Assembly (NCBI GenBank): GCA_937625935.1 | Contig: OW569380.1 | Coordinates: forward strand, 372,001 to 436,000 | Length of the DNA: 64,000 bases | DNA from: Tetramitus jugosus | Lineage: Eukaryota; Heterolobosea; Eutetramitea; Acrasida; Vahlkampfiidae | Direction: 5' to 3' | In this document: positions 10,365 through 21,486 of the stretch, one piece after another | Layout: every line of letters begins with the position of its first letter | Numbering within the stretch: the stretch's first letter is position 1 | Made by a program: the position numbers and the translations under genes | The notes under the pieces: model-generated | Seen by the model: only the letters and a program-made list of their open reading frames with translations | Database searches by the model: none | Told to the model about the DNA's origin: nothing

Positions 10365-12633
10365 TTAGGAACTCATTGACCTCAATTCATTTATTAAACG
10401 CAGTGCCTTCACTCTTTTTCCAGCTCCTCGAATTCTTGGAGGACTTGTAGCTTCTCTTATATGATCTGCCACTTTCGTTCGGTATTGTTTTAAGAACGAG
10501 ATCATCTGACCCTTCTTTTCCATTTCAGACAGAACACGCTTCATTTCATCTGTCCGTACTTCAATGTTGAGAGAATCCCTCTTTGAGTTGCTATCCGAAA
10601 CAGATGGAAGTAGCGTATTATATTGTTCATTCAATTGAGCGTACTCCTTTTCCAAAGTTCTCAAGATTCTCTCTAACTCCTCACTCCCATTCAGATCATC
10701 TATTTCCTTGAGAATTTGTGCATTTGAAGGATCCAGTGAGTTGGTTCCATAGTACTGATAGGGTTCCTCTGATCCTAAGAACAAATATTGTAAACAATAG
10801 ACCATTGAAAGATTACATAATAGTTGACCACATACTCTTCTTTTCATTCTCAAGATTCAAGTTCAAATTCTTTTGAACCAATCCATTCACATTGAAAGAA
10901 TTACCAGTGCCTGATGCAATGAAAGGGATATTCTCATTCATTGCAGCCTTTTTGTACCTTTCCTGAAAGTTATTTGAGTTCTTCGGATGAGCGGCAGCAG
11001 TTCTACTGGCTGTAGTGACCATGAAATTATTGACCATCTGGGATTGGTTGGGTTGAGAACTGCTTCTAAAACCTGGAGATATTGGTCGGCTCTTTTCTCT
11101 TGATCGAGGTCTACTTACAGCCATTTTTCGCATGGTTCCTGCCGAGCCCGGTCTTGACACAACATTTCTCTTACTCTTCTCTGATGATTTCTTTTTCAGC
11201 TTCTTCGAAGCAGAGGTGCTCCTACTGGCATTTACAAGGTGTGCCATATCTAGCTGAGGGTTGGATTGCTTCACAAAAGCCTGATGTAAAGCTACCATAT
11301 CGTGTAGAGCTCTATCTAGCTCTGTTGCATGAGTCTCTGCTTTCTCCTTCTTTTTGATTGCTTTCACGATGTTCCTATGCAGTTCGTCCATCTTATGTTG
11401 AGATTGGACATACATATTTGTTGTCTCTCGATACTTCTCTTCGATACCTTTAATCTGTTGCTCGTAAGATGCCTTCGTCCTTTCAAGAGTTATCTCCCAC
11501 TCGTGAGTAATTTGGGTTTGTTGTTTCTTCTCCTGCTCAATCTTGTGTTCCATCTCAATCCTCAATTGATGGCATGATTTTCTTTCTTGTTCAAGCTTAT
11601 GTTCGTAATCATGTCTCATTTGCGACGAGGAGTGTTTCTCTTTTTCTAGTTCATTCTGCGATTTCATGTTGTTCTGCTCTAACTCATACTTCATGTCAAT
11701 CTTGGACTTCTTTTCCTCCTCCAGTTTTTGGTTTAATCCAGCCACTTCTTCTTCTAAGGATTTGATCTTGTTTTGGAGAGACTTTAGAGCAGACAATACT
11801 GCTTTACTATTGTTTGCAGAGATAGAGAACGAGGAAAGTTGACCAATGCTTCCCAACGATAATCTTCCCGATGGTTGGGAGCTATTGGTAGGTAAGTTTT
11901 CATTGGCTGTGATGTGACTAGTTTGTAACAACGGTGTGGCATTCATACTGTGTGACTGATAGCTTGTAGAAAACCTATTACCGGATTGATGTGCTGACAA
12001 AGTAGGAGTAAAACTATTTGCTTTCTCTACCGGAGAAGGGACAATTTCCGGTTGAACTGAATTCAAGTTGCTACTTGACTGATTCTTGGTTCCATCAGGT
12101 AGTGCGTAATGATGATGATGATGATAAACTCCTGCTGAACTTGTGGTATCCTTCGTGCTGGTGTGGTCACTTGTCTCAGAATCAGAAGAAGATAAGTCAC
12201 TACTATCAGAGGTATAACTCGCTTGATCAGATACCTTTCTGTGAATGGGATTTGATCCTCTCTTGCTTCGAAATTCTCTCAACTTTTTCTGTTGTTTCTG
12301 TTGGTACTTCATAAACTCTTCAAAAGTTGGTTCAGGCTTTCTTCTCTTCTGAGTCGATTGGGAAAAGTTGTTAAATGGTGGAGCCACAGATCGACGTCTC
12401 TCGCCTTCCAAAGAATGATCCTCTGAAATTGCCGAAGTTGACAATGCACTGCTCTCAGAGTATACAGAAGATGAGTCATAATCACCTCCGGAATCAGAAA
12501 CTGATGTATAGCTTCTATTAGTTGTCGTTGTGGCATCAGTGTCTTCACCACTGACAGCTTCGCTGCTCGAAATGTAAGGAGATTCTCCCCTCTTTTCTTT
12601 GTTTCCCTTTGAAGATCGATGGTTATTCTTCAT
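10365..12633 (-). CDS. Coiled-coil protein with disordered Ser-rich N-terminus (two exons)
   Basis: Exon 1 is 12633-10836 and exon 2 is 10774-10365, separated by a 61-nt intron (GTATGT...CTTAG) and joined in phase 1, giving 735 residues. The start is ATG 12633; the frame is open further upstream but without ATG. The N-terminal 280 residues are Ser/Thr/Asp-rich with a His run. Residues about 285-450 form a long Lys/Glu-rich coiled coil, then a basic Ser/Arg/Pro-rich region, and exon 2 adds a second helical segment. No named family is recognised; the layout is common in cytoskeletal or centrosomal scaffolds. Two TTTGGCG-type motifs lie about 90-115 bp upstream of the start, hinting at cell-cycle regulation. 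Confidence 0.75.
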
Positions 12634-12720
12634 TGCCAAAACTATTCTTTCTTTTTCAAAGCTTTGCTGGTTCTGCTTTCTCAAATGACAGTTACTTTGA
12701 TTGTAGGTGTGAACTGAAAT

Positions 12721-12748
12721 TTTTTGGCGTTAAACTTGATTTGGCGCC
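12721..12748 (+). promoter_or_regulatory. Paired E2F-like TTTGGCG motifs upstream of coiled-coil gene
   Basis: TTTTTGGCG at 12721-12729 and TTTGGCGCC at 12740-12748, 88-115 bp upstream of the coiled-coil start at 12633. The second matches the E2F consensus TTTSSCGC exactly. Sequence match only; function is inferred. Confidence 0.4.
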
Positions 12749-12868
12749 ATTGAGGTACATATGACATATGTCAACACGAAAATCGATCGAACATGAAGGA
12801 ATCGTACTGACTCATCCACAGACGCTCAGATCATGTTTGTTTATTGTTGCCATATGATTGGAAAGCTG

Positions 12869-13198
12869 TTATTGATTGGTTTTTTCTTCATCTTCTTGTT
12901 GGTCGAAAATTGGGGGATCCGTTACCGTAACGCCAACTTTCACACGTTCTTCACCGCCTATCACAGAACTGAGAGTAATGCTGGCCACTTGTACTCCACT
13001 GAAAACAAATGATTGACATTCTCCAAACGCTTGCAGTGCGTTATCTTCAGGAATACTGCTTGCTCTGAAAACCAGACCTTGATCTCCTTCCTCATTTTCG
13101 AACCCTAACCCAGCCAGAATATTTTCGAGTTTGGGATCTGTGTTAGAATCAGAGGGGTTCGTATTCTTGAATCGTAATCTTATGTAGTATTCTGCCAT
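12869..13198 (-). CDS. Small hypothetical acidic protein (109 aa)
   Basis: Single-exon frame with ATG at 13198 and a 109-residue product: MAEYYIRLRF start, an alternating hydrophobic (beta-like) middle, and an Asp/Glu/Gln-rich C-terminus. There is no signal peptide, membrane helix or motif I can name. It is divergent from the PiT transporter, sharing 238 bp of upstream DNA. The even amino-acid composition without low-complexity runs and the clear start favour a real cytosolic protein. Confidence 0.6.
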   Translation of the reverse strand: MAEYYIRLRFKNTNPSDSNTDPKLENILAGLGFENEEGDQGLVFRASSIPEDNALQAFGECQSFVFSGVQVASITLSSVIGGEERVKVGVTVTDPPIFDQQEDEEKTNQ

Positions 13199-13359
13199 GT
13201 TTTGGTTAGTTTTTCCTGGAGGAAGTCGATCAGGTGTTCACAACTAAAACTGACCAGAGAAAAGTCGGAGAGGGGAGAAGCAAGTCAACCTGGCCAGAAT
13301 TGAGAATTCCCAACTGTAGAGCTATCATCCGACAAAATACTCCGCTCCCGATATCGTTC

Positions 13360-13370
13360 TTTTGGCGCGA
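13360..13370 (+). promoter_or_regulatory. E2F-like TTTTGGCGCGA motif
   Basis: Lies in the 238-bp divergent promoter between the small acidic protein and the PiT transporter, 67 bp before the PiT ATG. It matches TTTSSCGC; which gene it serves, if any, is unknown. Confidence 0.3.
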
Positions 13371-13436
13371 GTCGCATCAAATATGTCAGATTAGATCTAA
13401 AAAAAATCAAACACAACAAAACACAAAAACACAGTC

Positions 13437-15065
13437 ATGCTGTCATTTGTTACATTGCTCGTCCTCGGTATACTTGCAGGTATATTCTTGGCCGCTTTCA
13501 TCGGTGCCAATGACAGTGCCAATTCAGTAGGTGCTGCTCTCGGTTGTGGTCTCTCTGTTTACAAGGTCATTTTCATGGCTGCCGTATTTGAGATGATTGG
13601 TGCGATTTTTCTGGGTGGATTCGTGAGTCAGACCATTACGAGTAAGATTTTGATTATGCCAAACACTGGTGATGAACAGCATCAAGTCAGAGAACTTATG
13701 CTTGTCATGCTGAGTGTGTTGATTGGGTCTGGATCGTGGCTCAGCATATCAACTGTGCTTTCGTTGCCAGTGTCGACAACTCACTCGGTTATTGGATCCG
13801 TGGTGGGTTGTGGTGTGTTGATGGGTGGTGTTGCAGCAATTGAATGGAAGGAGCTCATTTGGATCTCTGTGTGGTGGGTCACGTCACCATTGGTCGGTGG
13901 AGTCGTCTCATTCATCTTTTGGTTTTTGTTGAAAAAGGTTGTTGTGTCATCAGGCAACTCGGTGTCTCGCATGCTCACGGCACTACCATTTCTATCGTTT
14001 CTTACCATCGGAATCTTGCTATTGTTTGTCATTTATCGTGGACTGACGCCCTTCAATTTACATGTGCCCATTTATGTTGCAATTCCAGTTGCTGCGGCAT
14101 TGGCCGTTTTTTGCGCATGCTTTGTGTGGAAGATGATTATTCCAGAAATTGTGAAACAAATGACAAAGGAGGCAAGTCGGTCCTATCGAGACATTTACCT
14201 TGGAAAAGAGTCTTCAACGAGTGAAATTGTTCAATCAGGCGAAAATGGCTCTCTTGAACTGAAGGAAGAAACTGACGCACAATCTTATGAGAGCTATCGG
14301 TCAGAAGAGATGCAAGGATTCGATCAGCAGCAGAAGCAACAACAACAGCAAGAGCAAGAGCAATTCAATGACGAACCAAGGGAAAAGAACTCAACTGAAG
14401 TGACATTGGTTGTTGCGCACGATGATACACCTGCTCAAGAAACAGACGATATCAAAGAGAGCTTGACGACTACGAAACAGGAAATGAAAGAAGTAGTCGC
14501 TAGTATAAAAGTAGAGAATGGCGATGGTGAATCAGATGCCGACACGGCAGAGAGACACGTGTTTAGATTCCTCGTTGTCCTTACATCTGGTTGTATTGCT
14601 ATGGCTCACGGTGCCAATGATATTAGTAATGCGAGCGCACCACTCAGCGTGATTGCAAGCTCATTTCAAACCAAGAAACTCCCAACAGCAGATAATATGA
14701 ATACTGTGTTATGGGTAACGCTGTTGACAACCGGTTTGTTAATATTGGGACTTGTTACACTAGGATACAGAGTGATGAAGACCATTGGTACTCGTATCAC
14801 AAAAATGACACCCGCTAGAGCTTTCGTTGTACAATTGTCAACAGCCACCATCACCTTAACCTGTAGTTTACTTGGTATTCCACTGAGTACGACACATATT
14901 ATTGTTGGTTGTATTTATGGTATCAATCTTGTAGATATTACTTCAATACGGGAGATGAAATGGAAACTGATTGTTGGTATTATCACCAGCTGGTTCGTTA
15001 CCATTCCATTCTCTGCCCTTATTAGCATTGCAGTGTTTGCATTTGGTCGGGCGCTGTTGGGCTGA
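13437..15065 (+). CDS. PiT-family phosphate permease (PHO4/SLC20-like)
   Basis: A 542-residue multi-pass transporter that imports inorganic phosphate, normally coupled to Na+ or H+. Both halves of the PiT signature are present: GANDSAN at residues 23-29 and GANDISNAS near residue 392, each followed by STTH motifs characteristic of the family. About five membrane segments lie in each half, split by a hydrophilic loop (about residues 240-375) with a Gln run and many acidic residues, as in SLC20 proteins. The start at ATG 13437 puts the first helix directly at the N-terminus, which is usual here. The next gene on the same strand is an SPX-EXS exporter. Family assignment is secure; the coupling ion is not determined. 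Confidence 0.93.
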   Translation: MLSFVTLLVLGILAGIFLAAFIGANDSANSVGAALGCGLSVYKVIFMAAVFEMIGAIFLGGFVSQTITSKILIMPNTGDEQHQVRELMLVMLSVLIGSGSWLSISTVLSLPVSTTHSVIGSVVGCGVLMGGVAAIEWKELIWISVWWVTSPLVGGVVSFIFWFLLKKVVVSSGNSVSRMLTALPFLSFLTIGILLLFVIYRGLTPFNLHVPIYVAIPVAAALAVFCACFVWKMIIPEIVKQMTKEASRSYRDIYLGKESSTSEIVQSGENGSLELKEETDAQSYESYRSEEMQGFDQQQKQQQQQEQEQFNDEPREKNSTEVTLVVAHDDTPAQETDDIKESLTTTKQEMKEVVASIKVENGDGESDADTAERHVFRFLVVLTSGCIAMAHGANDISNASAPLSVIASSFQTKKLPTADNMNTVLWVTLLTTGLLILGLVTLGYRVMKTIGTRITKMTPARAFVVQLSTATITLTCSLLGIPLSTTHIIVGCIYGINLVDITSIREMKWKLIVGIITSWFVTIPFSALISIAVFAFGRALLG

Positions 15066-15515
15066 GCAATCGGTCCCAGGAACACGTGCCAAGCACGAGT
15101 CATCATTGACATTGATGGACTCAATCTTGAAGATCTCTCCTTGAATCATTTTGATCTCGTCCGAGTATTGTATTCATCGGAGTCCATCTCCTCTTCCCTG
15201 CCCGATTTTTCTTTCGAAAGCATCGCTCTTTTTGCCGCTCGAGATATCTTCTTGCGTGTTGTTCCCGATGCTTTGTGTCGCAATGCCAAAACAACAGAGA
15301 GAAATAAAATTCTTTCTTCCAGGAGAGAAAAACAAAAACACAAACAAACAGATCACATACAATACAAACTCGAGTCTCTTATCATATGCTCAACAAAAGC
15401 ACAATTACTCTCTAGAGTTTTGAGACAACATCCACCATACAACAACAACAACAATCATCATAATTATCATCATCTTATTCAAAACGACTACTACTACCAT
15501 TAATTATCAACAGAG
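15066..15515. other. Intergenic between phosphate importer and exporter, 450 bp
   Basis: Becomes A/C-rich (CAAACA, CAACAA) towards the next start, as expected of a 5' leader. Short overlapping frames on both strands look like chance. No RNA gene is recognised. Confidence 0.6.
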
Positions 15516-18500
15516 ATGAAGTTTGGAAAGACATTGCTCGAGTCAAGCACTCCAGGTATGATGACACAAATCAATCACTCTTTTATATCACCAATGATCA
15601 ACTTACTCAGTGCCACCATCCTTTATCATCATCCTTTATCACACACACAAAACATCATTTGAAAAAACAACATGGTTACAACAGAATGGAGGACACAATT
15701 CATTGATTATAAGCGATTGAAAAAGGCATTGAAACCCATTAAGCGCAGAAAGCAAATTTTGCTCCGGAGACGATTGAAAGCTCTCTCCAAACAACAAAAG
15801 CTAAAACAACAGCAAAAACAACAACAACAACAACAACAGAAACAACAATCATCAAATCATTCTCATCATCCTCATCACTCTCCAGAAGTCAACGTACTGG
15901 ATCATCATGACACAATCTCTGCATTGAACAGCAACAAGTATGAACGAGAGATGAATCATTTGAGTCGATCCTCTAGTATTTCATCTTCATTGGCCTATCA
16001 TGAACAACCATCCACCATCACAACAAGCAATATTCATAATCATAATCACAACAATCATAACAACAATGATGACGATAATAACAATAATAATAATAATAAT
16101 AATAATAGAATTACACCATCCATGCTGACAACAGTTGATTTAGGACCACCGTCACCAGTCATGATCGATACTACTAGTAATCGATTTTCTCGATTTTTCA
16201 AGAATCCATTCAAAAAGAATAGTGATGAGGATGATGAATTGTCGTCCGATGATGATGATGATGTTGACCAAGTGGAAATGAATGAAAATTTGAATAGCGA
16301 GAGTAGTGGTACAGCTACAGCGACCATGTCAAAATCAAGATCATTATTTGCATCGATTGCACCCTTTTCTTATCGAAATCGCACAACTCAAAACAGTAGT
16401 CGTGATAATCATCATCATCATCATAGTAATGTGAATACTCCGAGAGCCAATTCACTAGAGGATGATGGTGGTGATGATCGAAAGAAACGATCCAGTCTCC
16501 TATCTCCCTCGGCGCTATCCCTGGATGAGAAATTGGCCAGAAAATCTCGAAAATTATCCTTTTCCTTCTCGGATGACGATCCTAATTTGAGCAGAATTTT
16601 GAGTCAAGACATGAACAGTAGTAGTGATGGTAGTATTAGTAGTCAGAGTCATCGTTTCCATGGTAGTAGTGGCAGTAGCAGTGGTAGTCGTGTGCGTGAC
16701 AATGAAGAAGAAGACGATGATAATAATACGTCGTCATCGGCTATTCCAACGATTCATATTGTTCCATCGGTCAACAGCACATGCAATTTGTTGAGTCAGG
16801 AGGAGAGAGATGAGATTGAACAACAGGATATGGACATTGAAATTGATTTTCCTGATACTGCATCGGATAGTACGACGACATTGGGTGGTACATTGAGTCA
16901 ATCATCGTCCTTTAGTGATGATATGCACCGTATTACAGTTACGTTTGAGAATCGCATCGTGAGTCAAATATCAGATGTTCAAAAGGAGAACATGCTGTAT
17001 AGAAACGAGTCTGCAGGATTCTTTGACTTGTTGGAAAAAGAATTGGACAAGATCAACAAGTTTTATTTGAAAACGGAGAAGGAGTGTGCTGTGAGACACA
17101 CGAAACTGGTGAAACAAATTCAAATCTATCACTACAATTTTAAGAAGAAGAATATTTTGAGCAAGTTGGGAAGGCATTCAACTTCGAAACAAATGATTAT
17201 GCTTGGATTCCAGGAGCATTACCGTGCGTTGGTTCTATTGCAAAACTATAGAGTGCTGAATTTTACTGGTTTTACCAAGATTATGAAGGTATGGTCCTTA
17301 TAGTTATTCGTCGAATTTAGAAGAGTGGAAACTAACAATATTTATAATTTATAGAAATACATCAAGTGTTCTGGCAATTCCCTGGAGCTCAAGCAAGAAA
17401 TCTTGAGTGTGATAGAAGATGATCCATTCTATTCATCGCCCATGTTAAACACACTGATTGAACAAGCAGAGGATTTGGCAACCGAACATTTGCACAATGG
17501 CAACAGAAAGAATGCCATGAACAGCTTAAGAGTTCCCAATGAACATTTTCAGGAAGTCGTTAATCAAAACGTTTCCTTTAGATGTGGTCTGTGGCTAGGC
17601 ATTTCATTGATTTTGACCGGGCTCTCCACATACACTTATCTGACCGAATATGCAACGTTGCCCGAGGAACCGTCGTACTCGCAATTCTCCTTTTTCGTGT
17701 TTCGGGTGTTGCTCTTTCCAATTTTGTTGATGAACTTTATTGCCATTAACTTGAGGATTTGGGACGCAGGACGCATTAATTATGTTTTTATATTCGAGTT
17801 AGATCCGAGAAAGCACATGAGTAAGCACAAGTTTTTGGAAATTTCCCTCATTTGCTATCTGCTTTGGATCAGTTTTGTACAGTTTTACATTTGGACCGTA
17901 GTGAACGATGATCGGTGGCATTTTAATGCGCGACCTTGGTTGTATCCACTTATATTGACTGGTTCGTTTGTTCTAGTACTTTTATTCCCGCACCCAGCAG
18001 TGTTCAATGGTAATGCTAGAATGTGGTTATTGAAGAAGATATTCCATTGTCTCATCGCACCGTTTGCAACCGTGAGATTTGCTGATTTTTGGCTCGCAGA
18101 TCAACTCACGTCAATGTCCGAGTTTTTATTCGAGGTACAATTTGTGTTTTGTATCTTGCCCTCTGACTTTGTTTCGCCACGTAAGTATTTCTCGTACCAT
18201 TCTACATTTCCCTCCTGTCCAGTACTAACACCATGAATCATTCTAGTGAAAACATTCTGTGATCAATCCCAAAATCTTGGTGTGCCTGTGCTAAATGCAT
18301 GGCCCCTGATATGCCGTACATTGCAATGCTTCAGAAGATACCGCGATGATCCAGGAAAAGATAAGGCTCACTTATGGAACGCAGGAAAATATGGAAGCTC
18401 GATATTTGTCATGCTGTGGTCCTTTACTCAAAAATCTGTGATTCACGCATTGATACCACAGTTAGATTCAGCAGCAATGTGGTTTTTCCTTGTAGCAAAC

Positions 18501-19193
18501 GTATTTAGCACTTGTTACAAGTATTATTGGGATATTGTGAAGGATTGGGGTCTTTTCGGCTTCTCCAAAGATGTAAAGTACAAGGGACTCCGAAAAGAAA
18601 TAGTATTCAATCCTATTCTGTACTACTTGGCCATAATACTCAACTTGCTACTCCGCTTCATGTGGGTGCTGGTGTTTGGTCTTCGTTTGATGGCAAACAT
18701 CAAGTTGGACATGCAATACTTTTTGTTCTTTGTAGCATTTGCTGAAATCTTCCGTCGCTTCGTCTGGAACATTTTCAGATTAGAGAACGAGCACTTGAAC
18801 AACTGTGGTAAGTTTAGAGCTGTATTGGATATTCCTCTACCATTCGAAGCACCACCAGAGGAGGAGCAAGAAGATGAAATGAAGGAGAAGAACACTAAGA
18901 AGAAGTCCTTCTTTGTCAAATGGGGATTATTCAAAGATTCACCACTGGAGCAAGCAACATCTCCCAAGCAACGAACACCTGGTACTCCAACGACCATTTC
19001 GTTTGAAGACGTGCAAGAAATGCCAAATGTTATTTCAGAAGAAGAGCGAAGTCGAAATCCAGAAACATTCATCGCCAGACCAAGAGCATTCTTGGGTGAT
19101 GTTACTCGAATGTCTAAATCCATTTCAATGAATGCTTTGTCTCGCGTTCGGAAATCTCCTTCACTCCCCACACTCTCAAGCAATGAAACCTAA
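15516..19193 (+). CDS. SPX-EXS phosphate exporter (XPR1/SYG1-like), four exons
   Basis: Exons 15516-15555, 15685-17288, 17355-18180 and 18247-19193 join in consistent phase to give 1,138 residues. The 40-nt first exon supplies the conserved SPX start MKFGK, which then reads into EWRTQFIDYKRLKK. SPX domains bind inositol pyrophosphates and sense phosphate; the EXS domain is the membrane exporter. Here the SPX helices (residues about 1-40 and 435-550) are separated by about 390 residues of Asn/Ser/His/Asp-rich sequence. Exons 3-4 contain the multi-pass EXS region, including a GRINYVFIFELDP stretch and WNAGKYGSS. A basic Ser-rich cytosolic tail follows. The stop overlaps AATAAA. It directly follows the PiT importer on the same strand. 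Confidence 0.9.
16083..16107 (+). repeat. AAT run coding poly-Asn in the SPX insertion
   Basis: Eight nearly pure AAT units in frame, inside the low-complexity insertion that interrupts the SPX domain. Confidence 0.9.
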
Positions 19194-19242
19194 TAAAATA
19201 ATACGTAAGCGCAGATATCATTTATTATACAAGTTTAACAGA

Positions 19243-21078
19243 CTATGCTGGTGTGCCTGGAGTTCTTTGCAGGAGTAATTCATCAGCTGATGTGTACTTC
19301 GCGGTCTCATGAACAGGAGACACCGGAGAAGTTGGGCTTGGCACAGCGTTCAACAATGATTCATGCTCCTCTGCAAATTTACCTTCTCCGATACTGAGTT
19401 TTCCACTCTTGATTCCATAAGCCCATGTGAGAAGTCCAGCATAGGAGATGGAGTTAATCAATGCCACACCCAACAAAACTCGGAACAACGCATCGGCTCC
19501 ATACACCAAGAAAGATGAGGTTACAATAATTGGAATGATAGCTTCTGCAGATGATGCCATTGTCATAATCAGAGTGGACATTTTGGCAGATAGTCCATAA
19601 CCAGGAATTGCAGCTTGAGGATACGAAAGTGCAAGAGGATACAAGCTTGCCAACGAACTACCAATCACGATGGATCCCAACCAAGCTGTAGACGGATGGA
19701 ATGGGCCGAGCAAAAAGTAGCCAATACCACTCAGCACACCACCCATGCTCAATGCCAAGATCAATCCCGGACGAATCTTCTTGCCCAATGGAGCCATGAG
19801 CAATCGAGTCAAAGTCAATGACAACCAGAACGCAGAGTTAATCATTGCAATCTCTCCATAATTTCTTGCGAGTCCCTTTGCTCTGATGTAGGTGGCCAAC
19901 AAACCGCCAAATGTACTCTCGAGAGCAACTGCACCAAACAGGGCAGATCCCTGGAGGTAAGCCAACATCCATGAACCGAACCATTGCCCAAATGACTTGT
20001 GTTTCTTCTTTTCAATTTCAAGTGTCTCACCAGCGAGTTCCTCTTCTTGTTCTTCCTCCAGATGCATATCTTCTTCTCTGTTGCTGCTGCTACTGGCGCC
20101 ATGAATGACAGGTGAGGTTGGAGTCAATGGTTGATTGCTATCACTGAGTGTCGTAGCTGCTTCTTCATCTTCTGGAGCAGAAGGACTCATTTCGTCCAAT
20201 GATCTGTATTCTCCCTTGCGCTTGAACCAAGCAGACCAATATCCTTTTGATGATGATGCGTAGGTGACCAGTGTTGACAAACTCAGCAACACACCGGATG
20301 ACACCAACAAGGAAGTCATTGCATAACTCATGGAACGGAAGTTGAATCCATTGGACCAGAAGAGCAATGGAGCTACAAAGCTTCCCATTCCCGCAAAGGA
20401 ATTCAAACCAAGAATCACCGAAGTGGATTGCCACAACCACAGAGATAACAGATTACATCCCATTGTAATAATTCCGCCAGTAATACCGTAGGCAAAGTAA
20501 AGTGCTGCCAACGCCGAAAAGTTGGTTACACCGGGAACGAGCGCGAGAATGAGAGCGGTTGTAAACACGGAACCAGCGAGCAAAAAATTGGAAGCTTGGA
20601 TGGATTTGGTGTACGCGAAATGGAACAAGTATCCTCCTAAGACACTACCAATGATTGAACCGAGTCCTCGGTGAGTGAACAACCAACCCATCTGAGGAAT
20701 GGCAGTATCGGTCAACTTGCTCAATGGAGAAATGGAAAGTCCAATTGCTCCAATGGACAACCCAAAAGCCATGAGAACCAAGAAGTAACTGAATGTCAAT
20801 ACCTTGCTCTTCCAATTGAGCTTCAACTTGGAGATATCGGAGAACCCTGTAGTTGGTGAGTATGATGACTCTCTTTGCTTTCCCTTGTTCTTTCCCCATT
20901 TGTCCTTGTCAGTTTCAATGAGTGGCTGAACAATGTGAGTCTTATCATAGAGACCAAACTCTAGTTTTTGAGCAGTGTCGGGAGAGATGGTGGACACAGT
21001 GGCCTTTTCGGTTTGTGTGGGGTGGGTGTCCTGGGACGAACTGCCACCACCACTAGTTCTTCTCTTATTCTTCCCCAT
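19243..21078 (-). CDS. Major facilitator superfamily transporter, MFSD4/NaGLT1-like
   Basis: A 611-residue transporter with about twelve hydrophobic segments: six in residues 75-275, a Ser/Glu-rich cytosolic loop (about 285-350) and six more in 365-560. Segments such as GCNLLSLWLW followed by LNSFAGMGSFVAPLL resemble the MFSD4/sodium-glucose transporter 1 branch, in which an Asn precedes a small-residue helix. N- and C-termini are polar. The substrate cannot be read from sequence; sugar or another small solute is a family-based guess. The gene ends 49 bp from the convergent XPR1-like gene. Confidence 0.8.
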   Translation of the reverse strand: MGKNKRRTSGGGSSSQDTHPTQTEKATVSTISPDTAQKLEFGLYDKTHIVQPLIETDKDKWGKNKGKQRESSYSPTTGFSDISKLKLNWKSKVLTFSYFLVLMAFGLSIGAIGLSISPLSKLTDTAIPQMGWLFTHRGLGSIIGSVLGGYLFHFAYTKSIQASNFLLAGSVFTTALILALVPGVTNFSALAALYFAYGITGGIITMGCNLLSLWLWQSTSVILGLNSFAGMGSFVAPLLFWSNGFNFRSMSYAMTSLLVSSGVLLSLSTLVTYASSSKGYWSAWFKRKGEYRSLDEMSPSAPEDEEAATTLSDSNQPLTPTSPVIHGASSSSNREEDMHLEEEQEEELAGETLEIEKKKHKSFGQWFGSWMLAYLQGSALFGAVALESTFGGLLATYIRAKGLARNYGEIAMINSAFWLSLTLTRLLMAPLGKKIRPGLILALSMGGVLSGIGYFLLGPFHPSTAWLGSIVIGSSLASLYPLALSYPQAAIPGYGLSAKMSTLIMTMASSAEAIIPIIVTSSFLVYGADALFRVLLGVALINSISYAGLLTWAYGIKSGKLSIGEGKFAEEHESLLNAVPSPTSPVSPVHETAKYTSADELLLQRTPGTPA

Positions 21079-21486
21079 GTCGTAGTAGAGACTAATGTGT
21101 TTGTTTTAGAATGGATAGATAGTGCAGGAAGAGTGGATCGGATTGTTATCGTTGTATGTATACACTAACGTGACTTATTTGATCTGATTCAGCACGTGTA
21201 TTGTTTGTTTGAAGTGAGAGCCACGGGATCAGAGAGTGTATGGTGTTGTTGTTTGATCAAATTATTTCGATCTTGGATATACTGTCATACTTGTTTGAAT
21301 ATTATGTGAAGCCTTGGGAATTCCCGACAACGGATCAGTCTGAGATTACAAAAAAATATTCAAGGAATCTATTGGCGGATCGATCCGCGAAATGGGTTAC
21401 GATTGGATTATCCGTTGAAGCGTTTGGGGTGTCAACTGCCACTTTGGATGTCCTTGTCAACCGCTCCAAAATGTCTACAAAAAAAC
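21079..21486. other. Intergenic, 408 bp
   Basis: Lies between the start of the MFS gene and the stop of the DHHC gene, both on the minus strand, so it holds the MFS promoter and the DHHC 3' end. A plus-strand frame (21240-21563) crosses it but overlaps the DHHC coding end and looks like chance. Confidence 0.6.

Noticed and set aside
15141-15503. Overlapping plus- and minus-strand frames between the phosphate genes
   Set aside because: Low-complexity leader sequence; no conserved motif, and several frames compete equally.
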